From the NCBI GenBank assembly GCA_035495465.1, contig DATJFX010000034.1, positions 1-10,745 on the forward strand: a stretch of DNA of 10,745 nt, read 5' to 3'. Below, piece after piece: positions 1-7,137 of this stretch (positions within the stretch are counted from its first letter, which is position 1; each line of letters begins with the position of its first letter). The notes under the pieces are model-generated. The model was not told the origin of the DNA. It made no database searches and was given only the letters and a program-made list of their open reading frames with translations. The stretch comes from DATJFX01 sp035495465 (lineage in GTDB: Bacteria; Patescibacteriota; Doudnabacteria; UBA920; O2-02-FULL-48-8). A program made the translations under genes and the position numbers.

Positions 1-594
1 ATCTTCAATCACCGTATCGTCGGCTAAAATTAATCCTTCGGGGTCGCTCAAAGGCTTCACGACAGTCCCTTCATCATCTACCAGAAAATATTTCCCGTTC
101 GAACGCAAAGCAAACCCAGGCGTGCGTTCTTCTACAGTTAACTCGGCGCTGTTTGGCCAGATGCGTTTATATTCTGTGACAGATTTAATCGTCGGGATAT
201 TTGTAGTCAAAATTTTATTCACCATGCCGCGGCTCATCAGAAAAAAGCTTGCTTTTTTCATTAAAAAAATTCGATTATTCCCTTCGTGATTTAAAACATC
301 TAAAATCTGCTGGGTGTTAATTTGGCTGTTGCCTGACACTTTTATATTGGCAATTACAAATCTCGGCGATAGAACCAGAAAATAAAAAATCAAAACAAAT
401 ACGACAAATACGCTCCAGCGCCAAATCTTAGACCCTAAACCGATTTTGTACCATAAATTATTAAACCATCCCACACGAGGCTGGTTAAAAACGCGCTTAT
501 AATTTAACTGCGCTTTGACTTTGTTTTGAAATTCCCGCCCGCCAAATCGGCGCTTGGGTTCTAATTTTCGCCTGTGAGAAGAAAAAATTTTCAT
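1..594 (-). CDS. ftsQ: Cell division protein FtsQ/DivIB-like, 3' end off the window
   Basis: Bitopic divisome protein: FtsQ/DivIB links FtsB-FtsL to the septal wall machinery at the cytoplasmic membrane. The 198 visible residues start at ATG 594 and continue past the left edge. A basic cytoplasmic tail (1-57, many K/R) is followed by one hydrophobic membrane segment (about 60-76). A POTRA-type domain then begins at about 79 (VIANIKVSGNSQI). After it comes the family-typical sequence PNSAELTVEERTPGFAL near 147-163 and KYFLVDDEGTVV near 168-179, the start of the beta domain. The start lies 2 nt after the alr stop and has no Shine-Dalgarno, so translation probably depends on re-initiation after alr. 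An alanine racemase directly upstream fits a dcw-like wall/division cluster, with ftsA/ftsZ possibly off the left edge. FtsQ sequences diverge strongly; the call rests on architecture plus POTRA pattern and is fairly sure. Confidence 0.86.
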   Translation of the reverse strand, partial: MKIFSSHRRKLEPKRRFGGREFQNKVKAQLNYKRVFNQPRVGWFNNLWYKIGLGSKIWRWSVFVVFVLIFYFLVLSPRFVIANIKVSGNSQINTQQILDVLNHEGNNRIFLMKKASFFLMSRGMVNKILTTNIPTIKSVTEYKRIWPNSAELTVEERTPGFALRSNGKYFLVDDEGTVVKPLSDPEGLILADDTVIED

Positions 595-596
595 GG

Positions 597-1700
597 CTAA
601 TAATTTACAACCCGAGGAATGAGCGGATTGATTCGAGTGACCACTTCATAATTAATCGTACCGATTTTTTCAGCCAGCTCGTCTGCAGTAATTTCTTCTT
701 TGCCCATCTTTCCAATTAAAACCGCTTTATCGCCTACCTTAACATTTTTTGCGCTCGTTGCATCTACCATAATTAGATTCATACAAACCCGTCCCAATAC
801 TTTGCATCTAATTCCTGCAATTATCACTTCTCCCACGTTGCTTAATTTTCGATCAAACCCGTCAAAATACCCAACTGGCAAAATAGCTAACTGAGTAGGG
901 CGGGTGGTTTGAAAACTCTTACCATAACCTACAAAAGTGCCTTTGGGAAGGGTTTTAACCTGAATCACGGAAGTGACCCATTGTAGGGCAGGTTTTAACG
1001 CAAAATTTGCCGTTTCTCGGGTCTTTTCGGACGGCCACAGTCCGTATAAGCCTATGCCTAATCTGACCATACTGTGACGGCTTTTAGAAGCTCTAATCCC
1101 TGCAGCCGTACACGCGATGTGAGTGACGGGGTTTATACCACGCCACTCTAATTCTTCGACTACTTGATTAAATAAATTATTTTGAATTTCTGTAAACTCT
1201 AAATCTTCTTCAGAAGCGGCGAAATGGCTGAACACGCCTTCGATTTTTATATTTTTTAGAGTGATGATTTCGTTTATAAATTTCGCTACCTCTTTTTGAA
1301 AAATACCAAGCCGGGAAGTTCCTGTGTCTATTTTTAAATGCACATTCGCAATTTTTCCCAAATGTTTACCAGCTGCTGAAATCAATCGCGCTTGTTTTAA
1401 ATCATACACAACGAGAGAAACATTCTTTTTTACTAAGTCCGCGATTTGTTCTGGATCATAAAAACTTAAAACCAAAATCGGTTTTTTAATCCCAGCTTTT
1501 CTAAGGTCTAAAGCTTCCATTCCAGAAGCGGTTCCAAACCAATCCGTTTCCTTTTCTATAGCCTTAGCTACTTCAAGTATGCCATGTCCATAAGCATTGG
1601 ACTTTATGACAGACATTACTTTGGTATCACCAATAGCGCGCCGATAGGCGCGCAGATTGTGAACCAAAGCTGATTTGCTAATTAAAACTTGCGACGACAT
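597..1700 (-). CDS. alr: Alanine racemase, PLP-dependent
   Basis: Interconverts L- and D-alanine in the cytoplasm, supplying D-Ala for peptidoglycan. Its 367 residues are the usual family length. The N-terminal TIM barrel carries the PLP lysine in VIKSNAYGHG (K33). LKIDTGTSRLG (123-132) holds the lysine that is carbamylated in studied enzymes (K123) and the PLP-contacting arginine (R130). The C-terminal beta domain carries the catalytic tyrosine in VGYG (Y259), then GRVCMNLIMVD (303-313) and a typical C-terminus (TINYEVVTRI near 348-357). CMN is a slight deviation: most family members have CMD there. ATG 1700 is chosen because MSSQVLISKSAL aligns with usual Alr N-termini; there is no Shine-Dalgarno before it, and a perfect hairpin ends 14 nt upstream. 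It lies downstream of serS and 2 nt upstream of ftsQ, probably co-transcribed with the latter. Confidence 0.97.
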   Translation of the reverse strand: MSSQVLISKSALVHNLRAYRRAIGDTKVMSVIKSNAYGHGILEVAKAIEKETDWFGTASGMEALDLRKAGIKKPILVLSFYDPEQIADLVKKNVSLVVYDLKQARLISAAGKHLGKIANVHLKIDTGTSRLGIFQKEVAKFINEIITLKNIKIEGVFSHFAASEEDLEFTEIQNNLFNQVVEELEWRGINPVTHIACTAAGIRASKSRHSMVRLGIGLYGLWPSEKTRETANFALKPALQWVTSVIQVKTLPKGTFVGYGKSFQTTRPTQLAILPVGYFDGFDRKLSNVGEVIIAGIRCKVLGRVCMNLIMVDATSAKNVKVGDKAVLIGKMGKEEITADELAEKIGTINYEVVTRINPLIPRVVNY

Positions 1701-1714
1701 GTCATGTTAGCGAT

Positions 1715-1746
1715 GGACCGATTTTTATGGTCTGAAAAATCGGTCC
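1715..1746 (-). repeat. Perfect 12-bp inverted repeat (hairpin) just upstream of alr
   Basis: GGACCGATTTTT (1715-1726) and AAAAATCGGTCC (1735-1746) are exact reverse complements around an 8-nt loop. The element lies between the serS stop and the alr ATG and ends 14 nt before that ATG. Read on the transcribed strand it is followed by ATCGCTAAC, with no U-run, so it is not a standard intrinsic terminator. It could be an mRNA processing or stability element, a translation-modulating hairpin for alr, or a protein-binding operator. The function is unknown. Confidence 0.8.
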
Positions 1747-1758
1747 GAGTCCAAAAAT

Positions 1759-3063
1759 TTATTTTTTTATAAATTCAAATCCAGTATACGGTACTAGAAC
1801 TTTCGGGACCATGATAGAACCGTCTGCTTGCTGGTTGTTTTCCATAATGGCAATCGGGATCCGAGACATGGCAATAGCTGTGGCATCATTTGTATGAACG
1901 AAACCGCTGGTGCCATCTGGGTTTTTATATTTGATATTTAAGCCCCGCGCTTGGTAGTCCGTCATATAATCCGCGCTGTGGGTTTCGCGATATTTATTTT
2001 GGCCCGGCAGCCAGGTTTCAATATCTACCTGGCGGGCATTTGGTTTACCCATATCACCGGTACAATTAATTACCACTTGGTATGGCAATTCTAAAGCCTG
2101 CATTAAGTATTCTTGAACAGCCACTAAAAACTTATGTTCGGCTAAAGAAACTTCCGGAACAGTAAAGGATTCCATTTCTAGCTTGTCGAATTGGTGGACG
2201 CGTAGCATTCCTTTTGTGTCTTTACCATAAGAGCCAGCTTCTCTTCTGAAACAGGTAGAAAAACCAAGATATCGCAATGGTAATTGCTTGAGGTCAAGGG
2301 TTTCATCCATGTGCATCGCCACCAAGGTGTGTTCCGCGCTGCCGATCAAATACAATTCATCCTTGGCCATTTTATATTTTTCATCCGCATCTTCAGGACT
2401 CAGCCGGCCGGTTCTGGTGTAAACCTCAGGTTTGATCATAACAGGTGGCAAAACCGGGATAAAAGGATTATCGGATAATTTCGGATCAACTTCCTTGGCA
2501 ATTTTTCCGATTATTTCTCGAGAAGTTAAAGTTTTATAAACGAATTGGACCAAGGCCGCTTCGAGTAGTACCTCATCGCCTTTTTTATAGCCAAACCGGG
2601 CACCAGAAACTTTCGCCGCTCGGACCGCATCAATCACATCCAAGTCCTCTCCCAGTGTCATATGGTCTTTTGGCGAGAAGCTAAATTTCGGCACTTGGCC
2701 TACTTGTTTCAAAACTTTATTTTCACTCTCATCAGCGCCTACGGGGACATCATCCACAGGCACATTGGGAATTTGATCCAAAGCCTGCCGCCACTGTAGT
2801 TCAATTTCTTCCAGTTCTAATTCGAGCCGAGTGAGAGCTTCTTTAATTTTTTTGCTTTCTTCCACCAAAATATCATCAAAGCCATTTTTTAATTTTTCCG
2901 TGATCTCATTTCGACGGGACCGATAAGCCTCGGTTTCGATAATCAATTTTCTGCGTTGATCGTCCAAACTTAAAACATGCTCAAGATTAACATTGAGCTG
3001 TTTATTTTTTATGGCTTCCTCAACTTTTTGTTTATTGTCACGAATAAATTTAATATCTAGCAT
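1759..3063 (-). CDS. serS: Seryl-tRNA synthetase (class II)
   Basis: Charges tRNA-Ser with serine in the cytoplasm. The 434 residues cover the full family length. An N-terminal antiparallel coiled-coil arm (about 25-100), which grips the long variable arm of tRNA-Ser, precedes the class II core. Motif 2 is clear at 272-290 (FRREAGSYG, then VHQFDKLEM to 297). Motif 3 ends in MSRIPIAIMENNQQADGS near 399-416, with R401 as the class II arginine. Some active-site stretches differ from the E. coli-type enzyme: GSAEHTL (241-247) stands where T-x-E-V-P-L is usual, YRETHSADYM (358-367) where YREISSCSN is usual, and HTNDATAIAMSR (390-401) where HTLNGSGLAVGR is usual. I believe similar variants occur in Patescibacteria. 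An AGGG Shine-Dalgarno 7 nt before ATG 3063 supports the start. It is the last gene of the lysS-led run, 16 nt after the RdgB-like gene. Confidence 0.97.
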   Translation of the reverse strand: MLDIKFIRDNKQKVEEAIKNKQLNVNLEHVLSLDDQRRKLIIETEAYRSRRNEITEKLKNGFDDILVEESKKIKEALTRLELELEEIELQWRQALDQIPNVPVDDVPVGADESENKVLKQVGQVPKFSFSPKDHMTLGEDLDVIDAVRAAKVSGARFGYKKGDEVLLEAALVQFVYKTLTSREIIGKIAKEVDPKLSDNPFIPVLPPVMIKPEVYTRTGRLSPEDADEKYKMAKDELYLIGSAEHTLVAMHMDETLDLKQLPLRYLGFSTCFRREAGSYGKDTKGMLRVHQFDKLEMESFTVPEVSLAEHKFLVAVQEYLMQALELPYQVVINCTGDMGKPNARQVDIETWLPGQNKYRETHSADYMTDYQARGLNIKYKNPDGTSGFVHTNDATAIAMSRIPIAIMENNQQADGSIMVPKVLVPYTGFEFIKK

Positions 3064-3070
3064 ATATTTT

Positions 3071-3074
3071 CCCT
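3071..3074 (-). promoter_or_regulatory. Ribosome binding site of serS
   Basis: On the minus strand AGGG lies 7 nt before ATG 3063 (GTCAGGGAAAATAT, then ATG). It is one of only two clear Shine-Dalgarno sites in the window and supports the chosen serS start. Confidence 0.7.
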
Positions 3075-3079
3075 GACAA

Positions 3080-3676
3080 TTACTTGCTTAATTCCTGTAA
3101 AATATCTTTAATTTTTTCTAAAGCGACTCGTCGGTGGCTTAAATATTCATTTTCCTCGTCAGAAAGTTCGGCCCAGTATTTGTTGTAGTTTGGTAAATAA
3201 ATAATGGATTCATATGGAAATTGCGGCACTCTTTTATCGCTTGGCTTATCCGCGACCACTCCAGACATTTCTCCGTGTGCTGTGAAAACGCCAAAAGGCG
3301 TGGCTAAGGCCATAACAATAATATGTTTGCAGGATCGTTCGTTTTTCGGAATATTTTTCATGCGCTTGATAATGTCTTCGATTATCTCGTCATCGGTCAT
3401 CTCACGACCCACCCATCGGCGGCCGCGGAATACGGGTTCCGGGTGAAGCGCTTGAATTTCAAATCCTCCATCATCCACGATAGACGGTATGCCGGATTTT
3501 TGGTAATAATACTTGGCTTTATCAATTGCGGTTTCTTCGAAAGTTACAGCGCTGTCTTCCGGTGGTGGAATTTTTAGATCCTTCGCAGTCAGGACTTGTA
3601 ATTTAAAACCTTCCAATAGTTTCCTATAGACTTCGATTTTTGCCGGATTGTTGGAACCAATTAAAATTTTGTTCAT
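3080..3676 (-). CDS. rdgB: RdgB/HAM1-family non-canonical purine NTP pyrophosphatase
   Basis: Family members hydrolyse dITP, XTP and ITP to the monophosphate, keeping deaminated purines out of DNA and RNA. The 198 residues match the usual length. The N-terminal GSNNPAKIEVYRKLL (7-21) matches the family's nucleotide-binding start. PPEDSAVTFEETAIDKAKYY (38-57) matches the second conserved block. The DDGGFEI segment (68-74) carries the metal/base-site aspartates, and SHRRVAL (180-186) is the C-terminal phosphate-binding signature. It departs from the family at FPYES (153-157), where FGYDP is usual, so substrate preference may differ. ATG 3676 follows the Nudix gene's stop by 3 nt and has no Shine-Dalgarno. 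Pairing with the Nudix gene suggests shared nucleotide-pool cleaning. The family is sure; the exact substrate is not. Confidence 0.9.
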   Translation of the reverse strand: MNKILIGSNNPAKIEVYRKLLEGFKLQVLTAKDLKIPPPEDSAVTFEETAIDKAKYYYQKSGIPSIVDDGGFEIQALHPEPVFRGRRWVGREMTDDEIIEDIIKRMKNIPKNERSCKHIIVMALATPFGVFTAHGEMSGVVADKPSDKRVPQFPYESIIYLPNYNKYWAELSDEENEYLSHRRVALEKIKDILQELSK

Positions 3677-3679
3677 AAA

Positions 3680-4096
3680 TTATGTGTCAAAAAATATTTT
3701 TCCTGTTTTTAATGCTTCGAAATAAGTAGGTAATGTCCCAAAGAGGGGTTTGGGTAAATTATTCTGGTCATACCATTGCCAACTTTCACATTTCTCCGGC
3801 TCCATTACTTTCGGTTCACCTGACTTCCAATCAGCGATCATCGCGATATCTACAAAATGGTTTCCATCCTTTATAAAATTCATTAACCGCAAAAATTTTA
3901 CATTCTCTATCTCAATCCCCGTTTCTTCCCGCGTTTCTCTTTTTGCACATTCCACTATCGATTCATTAAAATCCAGTTTGCCGCCAGGCCATGCGTATTC
4001 TCCCGCACCATGAGACCCTTTTCGTTTCCCTACTAAGACCTTATCTTCTTTAAAAATCATTATACCCACTCCTACGATCGGTCTTTTTACATCCAT
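3680..4096 (-). CDS. Nudix hydrolase, NUDT15/MutT-like
   Basis: A small cytoplasmic pyrophosphohydrolase of 138 residues. The complete Nudix box lies at 39-61 and obeys GX5EX7REUXEEXGU: G39, E45, R53, E54, E57, E58, G60 and I61. R56-E57-E58 with E54 form the metal-binding core. The preceding VLVGKRKGSHGAGEYAWPGG (20-39) and the later DWKSGEPKVMEPEKCESWQW (89-108) are typical of the NUDT15-like group, often annotated as NTP or 8-oxo-dGTP diphosphatases. The substrate cannot be fixed from sequence. ATG 4096 lies 3 nt after the lysS stop without a clear Shine-Dalgarno, and the next gene starts 3 nt after this stop. Tight packing with an RdgB-like gene suggests a joint nucleotide-sanitation role. 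Confidence 0.93.
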   Translation of the reverse strand: MDVKRPIVGVGIMIFKEDKVLVGKRKGSHGAGEYAWPGGKLDFNESIVECAKRETREETGIEIENVKFLRLMNFIKDGNHFVDIAMIADWKSGEPKVMEPEKCESWQWYDQNNLPKPLFGTLPTYFEALKTGKIFFDT

Positions 4097-4099
4097 AGT

Positions 4100-5557
4100 T
4101 TATTCTTCTTTCATGGGTGGGAAAATTACTGTTTCGCGAATACTTTTATCCATGATCACTGCAAATAATCTTTCGGAAAGTCCAAAACCAGCTGCAGGCG
4201 GCATGCCGTATTCCAAAGCTTCTACAAAATCCTCATCTAGCATTTGCGCTTCCTTGTCCCCAGCTTCGCGTAATTTCATCTGAGATTCAAATCTTTCTTT
4301 TTGGTCAATCGGGTCATTCAGTTCTGAAAACCCTTTTCCAAGTTCGGTCCCAGCGGCCAGAATCTGCATTCTTTGGACTTCCTTAGGATTAGCGGGGTTT
4401 TTCTTAGCCAGAGGTTCAATTTCTATCGGCGGGTTAATTAAAAACGTTGGATTAATTAATCCTGGCCTTACTTTTTTCTTATAAATTAAATCTATGATCC
4501 GGCCACGGCCAGCGTGATTTTCCATTTTAATGTGCTCAGCCTGTGCATATTTTTTTAATTCTTCATCGGAAACTTGATTTAAATCCATTCCAGTTTTTTC
4601 TTGGAAAATATCGAAGTAACGAACCCTGGGCCAATTGCCGGACCAATCGATGGTTTTCCCATCATAACTAGTTTCTAATCCGCCAGTTACGTTTTTTATA
4701 ATTTTCTGATACAGGTCCTGACATAAATCCATCAGTTGCTCATAATCAGCATAGGCCCAATAAAATTCCATCTGCATATAATCTTGCAAATGCTCGGTAG
4801 AGATTCCTTCATTACGAAAAATGCGACCGATTTCAAAAACTTGTTCTAAACCACCGACTAAAAGTTTTTTCAGAGGCAACTCTAGAGATATACGTAAATA
4901 AAAATCGCGATTCAAAGCATTGTGATGAGTTTTGAATGGCTCAGCTTCCGCCCCTCCCGGCACTTGCTCCAGAACATTCATTTCCACTTCCATAAACCCT
5001 TTTGCTTCTAAAAATTCGCGGATTGTTTTCCAAAAAATTGCTTTCTTCCGAAATAATTCCCGAGTTTCTGGGTTGGCGATTAAATCTAAATATCTTTTTC
5101 GAAGTTTGACTTCCAAATCTTTCAAACCAAAATAATTTTGCGGCACGGGCCGCAAAGATTTGGTTAGTAATTGAAAGTCTAAAACTTCTAAAGTTTTTTC
5201 GCCTGTTTTCGATAAAGCTAAAGTTCCCCGAGCTTGAACAAAATCTCCCATATCAAGCAAAGTGCTGAATTGGTCAAATTTTTCTCCCAAAGCATCTTTC
5301 CTAAGCAATAACTGAATTGCACCTGAGGCATCTTCAATATTGGCAAAGGTTAATTTACCATGCGTTCGGATAGACCGAATACGTCCGGCCAAAACAATCT
5401 CTTTTTTACCGCCGGATAATTCTTCAAATTTCTCCAATGCTTGCCCCACACTGTGTGTACGCTCGGAATGCACTGGATAGGGATCTATGCCGTCTTTTTT
5501 TAACTGTTCAAGTTTTTGTATTCGAACTTGGCGTAATTCTTCGATTTTTTCTGTCAT
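4100..5557 (-). CDS. lysS: Lysyl-tRNA synthetase (class II)
   Basis: Charges tRNA-Lys with lysine. The 485 residues are normal for bacterial LysS. An N-terminal OB-fold anticodon-binding domain (about 55-135, starting VLAGRIRSIRTHGKLTFANI) is followed by the KLRKRYLDLIANPETRELF linker and motif 1 region. Motif 2 is FEIGRIFRNEGIST (241-254, R248). It continues EHLQDYMQMEFYWAYADYE, where the common form reads THNPEFT; I believe this variant is common in Patescibacteria. The substrate-site block TELGKGFSELNDPIDQKERF (404-423) is canonical. Motif 3 is GFGLSERL (457-464, R463), with SER where GIDR is usual. The C-terminus SIRETVIFP is typical. ATG 5557 lies about 15 nt downstream of the predicted transcription start and has no nearby Shine-Dalgarno. 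It heads the run lysS-Nudix-rdgB-serS. Confidence 0.98.
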   Translation of the reverse strand: MTEKIEELRQVRIQKLEQLKKDGIDPYPVHSERTHSVGQALEKFEELSGGKKEIVLAGRIRSIRTHGKLTFANIEDASGAIQLLLRKDALGEKFDQFSTLLDMGDFVQARGTLALSKTGEKTLEVLDFQLLTKSLRPVPQNYFGLKDLEVKLRKRYLDLIANPETRELFRKKAIFWKTIREFLEAKGFMEVEMNVLEQVPGGAEAEPFKTHHNALNRDFYLRISLELPLKKLLVGGLEQVFEIGRIFRNEGISTEHLQDYMQMEFYWAYADYEQLMDLCQDLYQKIIKNVTGGLETSYDGKTIDWSGNWPRVRYFDIFQEKTGMDLNQVSDEELKKYAQAEHIKMENHAGRGRIIDLIYKKKVRPGLINPTFLINPPIEIEPLAKKNPANPKEVQRMQILAAGTELGKGFSELNDPIDQKERFESQMKLREAGDKEAQMLDEDFVEALEYGMPPAAGFGLSERLFAVIMDKSIRETVIFPPMKEE

Positions 5558-5578
5558 TTAGTAGGATTAACTCTTCAT

Positions 5579-5606
5579 ATTATACCATAAAAAGTTATAT
5601 TTTCAA
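5579..5606 (-). promoter_or_regulatory. Sigma-70-type promoter for lysS operon
   Basis: On the minus strand TTGAAA (5601-5606) is separated by 16 bp from a perfect TATAAT (5579-5584). A TG one base upstream of the -10 (TGGTATAAT) makes an extended -10. Transcription should start near 5572, giving a short leader of about 15 nt to ATG 5557 with no Shine-Dalgarno. The whole promoter sits in the 51-nt gap after the metalloprotease gene. It most likely drives lysS, the Nudix gene, rdgB and serS. Confidence 0.8.
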
Positions 5607-5608
5607 AG

Positions 5609-6535
5609 TTATAAGGAAATTTTACACACTCTTTCTAACTCTGAAATATCCGCAGCTGTCACGTTGTGATTTTGGCCTTGGTTTAAGCGATACATGATGG
5701 CTTGCGGATCATCGACATGCTGTAAGCCTAAAGCATGACCGAGTTCATGGGCTAAGACTCGGATTAATTGATTTTGATCGCTAAATTCGTAGATATCGAT
5801 TTGGGTGCTGTTTCCGTCTTTTATATAAACACCCTCTTCAAATTCCTCGCCTTGAGCTTTCCCGATATTATTATAAGTTGAAACATTTAAATTCAGTTGG
5901 CTGCCTACGGTATTTAAGACATTGATTAGGGCGTTTAAATCGTTGATTAATAAATTAAGGGCATCTTTATCTTTATTGATCTGATCCGCCATGGTTTTCA
6001 GAGTTAGATATTCCCGATTAAGTTGGGTGGCTGTGGACTTTGGTGCGCCGCCGTGGGTATTCCAGTAATTTACTGCTTGTTCATAAGAAGCCTGTTGTTT
6101 ATTAAAATCCGAGACCTCCGCATCCAATGCAGCCTTTTTTTGATTGTATTCAGATAATTCCGTTTCGTACCGAGCTTTTAATTGATTATAAGAAGCCTGA
6201 GTATCTTCAATCGTATAACCAAGACTTTTAAGTCTATCCGTAGCTTCTTGGCGTGAGTCGTAAATTAAATTTACCTTTAGATTACCATTAGAAGAATATT
6301 GGAAAAGATTCCGATGCGCCGCGTCTTCCCAGATTTTTTCCGCCGCTTGAATGTCGGCTAAAAATTCTGTCTGGGAAATTTTAAATTTGGGGTCAAACTG
6401 ATCCAAAGAATACTGAATCGGTTGACCGCAGGGTTGAGTTTTAGACTGATAAAATTTAGCAGCAGTAAAACCTGCCACTACTAATAAAAAAACAAATAAA
6501 ATCAGTTTGCCTAATTTTTTCAAAACTCGAAACAT
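5609..6535 (-). CDS. Membrane-anchored matrixin-like zinc metalloprotease with coiled-coil insert
   Basis: Predicted extracytoplasmic zinc protease of 308 residues. A basic N-terminus and hydrophobic segment (about 11-26) look like a signal anchor. The zinc motif HELGHALGLQH (263-273) gives H263, H267 and H273 as ligands and E264 as catalytic base. It is followed by D275/D276 and a Met-turn IMY (280-282), the metzincin/matrixin pattern. The first part of the catalytic fold seems to lie before the insert (about 40-97, ending VNLIYDSRQEAT), with the rest at about 225-308. Between them, about 112-215 is rich in Q, K, E, N and L and looks like a long coiled coil. The only two cysteines, C36 and C304, flank the domain and could form a disulfide. 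No pro-domain cysteine switch is seen. It lies 16 nt downstream of msrA, with no Shine-Dalgarno. The substrate is unknown. Confidence 0.8.
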   Translation of the reverse strand: MFRVLKKLGKLILFVFLLVVAGFTAAKFYQSKTQPCGQPIQYSLDQFDPKFKISQTEFLADIQAAEKIWEDAAHRNLFQYSSNGNLKVNLIYDSRQEATDRLKSLGYTIEDTQASYNQLKARYETELSEYNQKKAALDAEVSDFNKQQASYEQAVNYWNTHGGAPKSTATQLNREYLTLKTMADQINKDKDALNLLINDLNALINVLNTVGSQLNLNVSTYNNIGKAQGEEFEEGVYIKDGNSTQIDIYEFSDQNQLIRVLAHELGHALGLQHVDDPQAIMYRLNQGQNHNVTAADISELERVCKISL

Positions 6536-6551
6536 TAAGTTTGGGTATTTG

Positions 6552-7097
6552 TTATTCCGATTTTAATAATGGCGCAAATTTAGCGCGAAGTTTGGCAATT
6601 TTCGGACTGATCACCAGCTGACAATAAGGTTTATTTTGATTGGTTTCGTAATATCTTTGGTGATAACTTTCAGCAGGCCAAAATTTATCTAAAGGCACAA
6701 CTTCCGTAACAATCGGATCATCATAAATTTCGTCCTTCGTCAGCTGGCTTATAAACTCCAAAGCTTGATCGCGTTGGGTGGTATCAGTATAAAAAATAGC
6801 GGAACGATATTGTGTTCCCACATCATTCCCCTGGCGATTTAATGTGGTCGGATCATGCGTTGCAAAAAAAACATTTAAAATATCTTTAAAGCTGATTTCG
6901 TCCGGATTAAAATCGATTTGTATAGCTTCCGCATGCCCGGTGCGCCCGGAAGAGACCTGTTCATAAGTTGGATTTGGGACCGTGCCGCCAGCATAGCCGG
7001 AAGTAATGGATTCTACTCCTTTCAACTGGCGATAAACCGCTTCTGTGCACCAGAAGCAGCCACCCCCAAAAACTGCAGTTGCCAATTTATTTTCCAT
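6552..7097 (-). CDS. msrA: Peptide-methionine (S)-S-oxide reductase MsrA
   Basis: Reduces methionine-S-sulfoxide in proteins and free methionine, repairing oxidative damage. The 181 residues are a complete single MsrA domain. The signature GGGCFWC (11-17) holds the catalytic C14, with C17 nearby. The conserved blocks TSGYAGG (32-38), the GRTGHAE segment (51-57), THDPTTLNRQGNDVGTQYRS (80-99) and FWPAESYHQRYY (139-150) are all present. KPYCQLVISPK (156-166) supplies a C-terminal-side cysteine, C159, a candidate resolving residue; there is no fused MsrB domain. There is no signal peptide, so it should be cytoplasmic. ATG 7097 is the natural family start, though no Shine-Dalgarno or convincing promoter is seen. 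It follows the greA terminator, and the metalloprotease gene starts 16 nt after its stop, so these two are probably co-transcribed. Confidence 0.98.
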   Translation of the reverse strand: MENKLATAVFGGGCFWCTEAVYRQLKGVESITSGYAGGTVPNPTYEQVSSGRTGHAEAIQIDFNPDEISFKDILNVFFATHDPTTLNRQGNDVGTQYRSAIFYTDTTQRDQALEFISQLTKDEIYDDPIVTEVVPLDKFWPAESYHQRYYETNQNKPYCQLVISPKIAKLRAKFAPLLKSE

Positions 7098-7137
7098 ACG
7101 CTTATTGTTTCATCTATTGCTAAAAAAGGCAAATTAA

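Noticed and set aside
1715..1746. Inverted repeat before alr as an intrinsic terminator of serS
   Set aside because: On the transcribed strand no U-run follows the stem; a T-run exists only on the other side, about 15 nt from the stem, where no plus-strand gene would use it.
2284..2478. Short open frames on the plus strand opposite serS and other genes
   Set aside because: They lie fully inside conserved minus-strand genes, have no recognisable domains and have no promoter or ribosome site.
7098..7137. Promoter for msrA in the 40 nt after the greA terminator
   Set aside because: Only a weak -35-like TTGCCT with a poor -10 was found, not enough to call.
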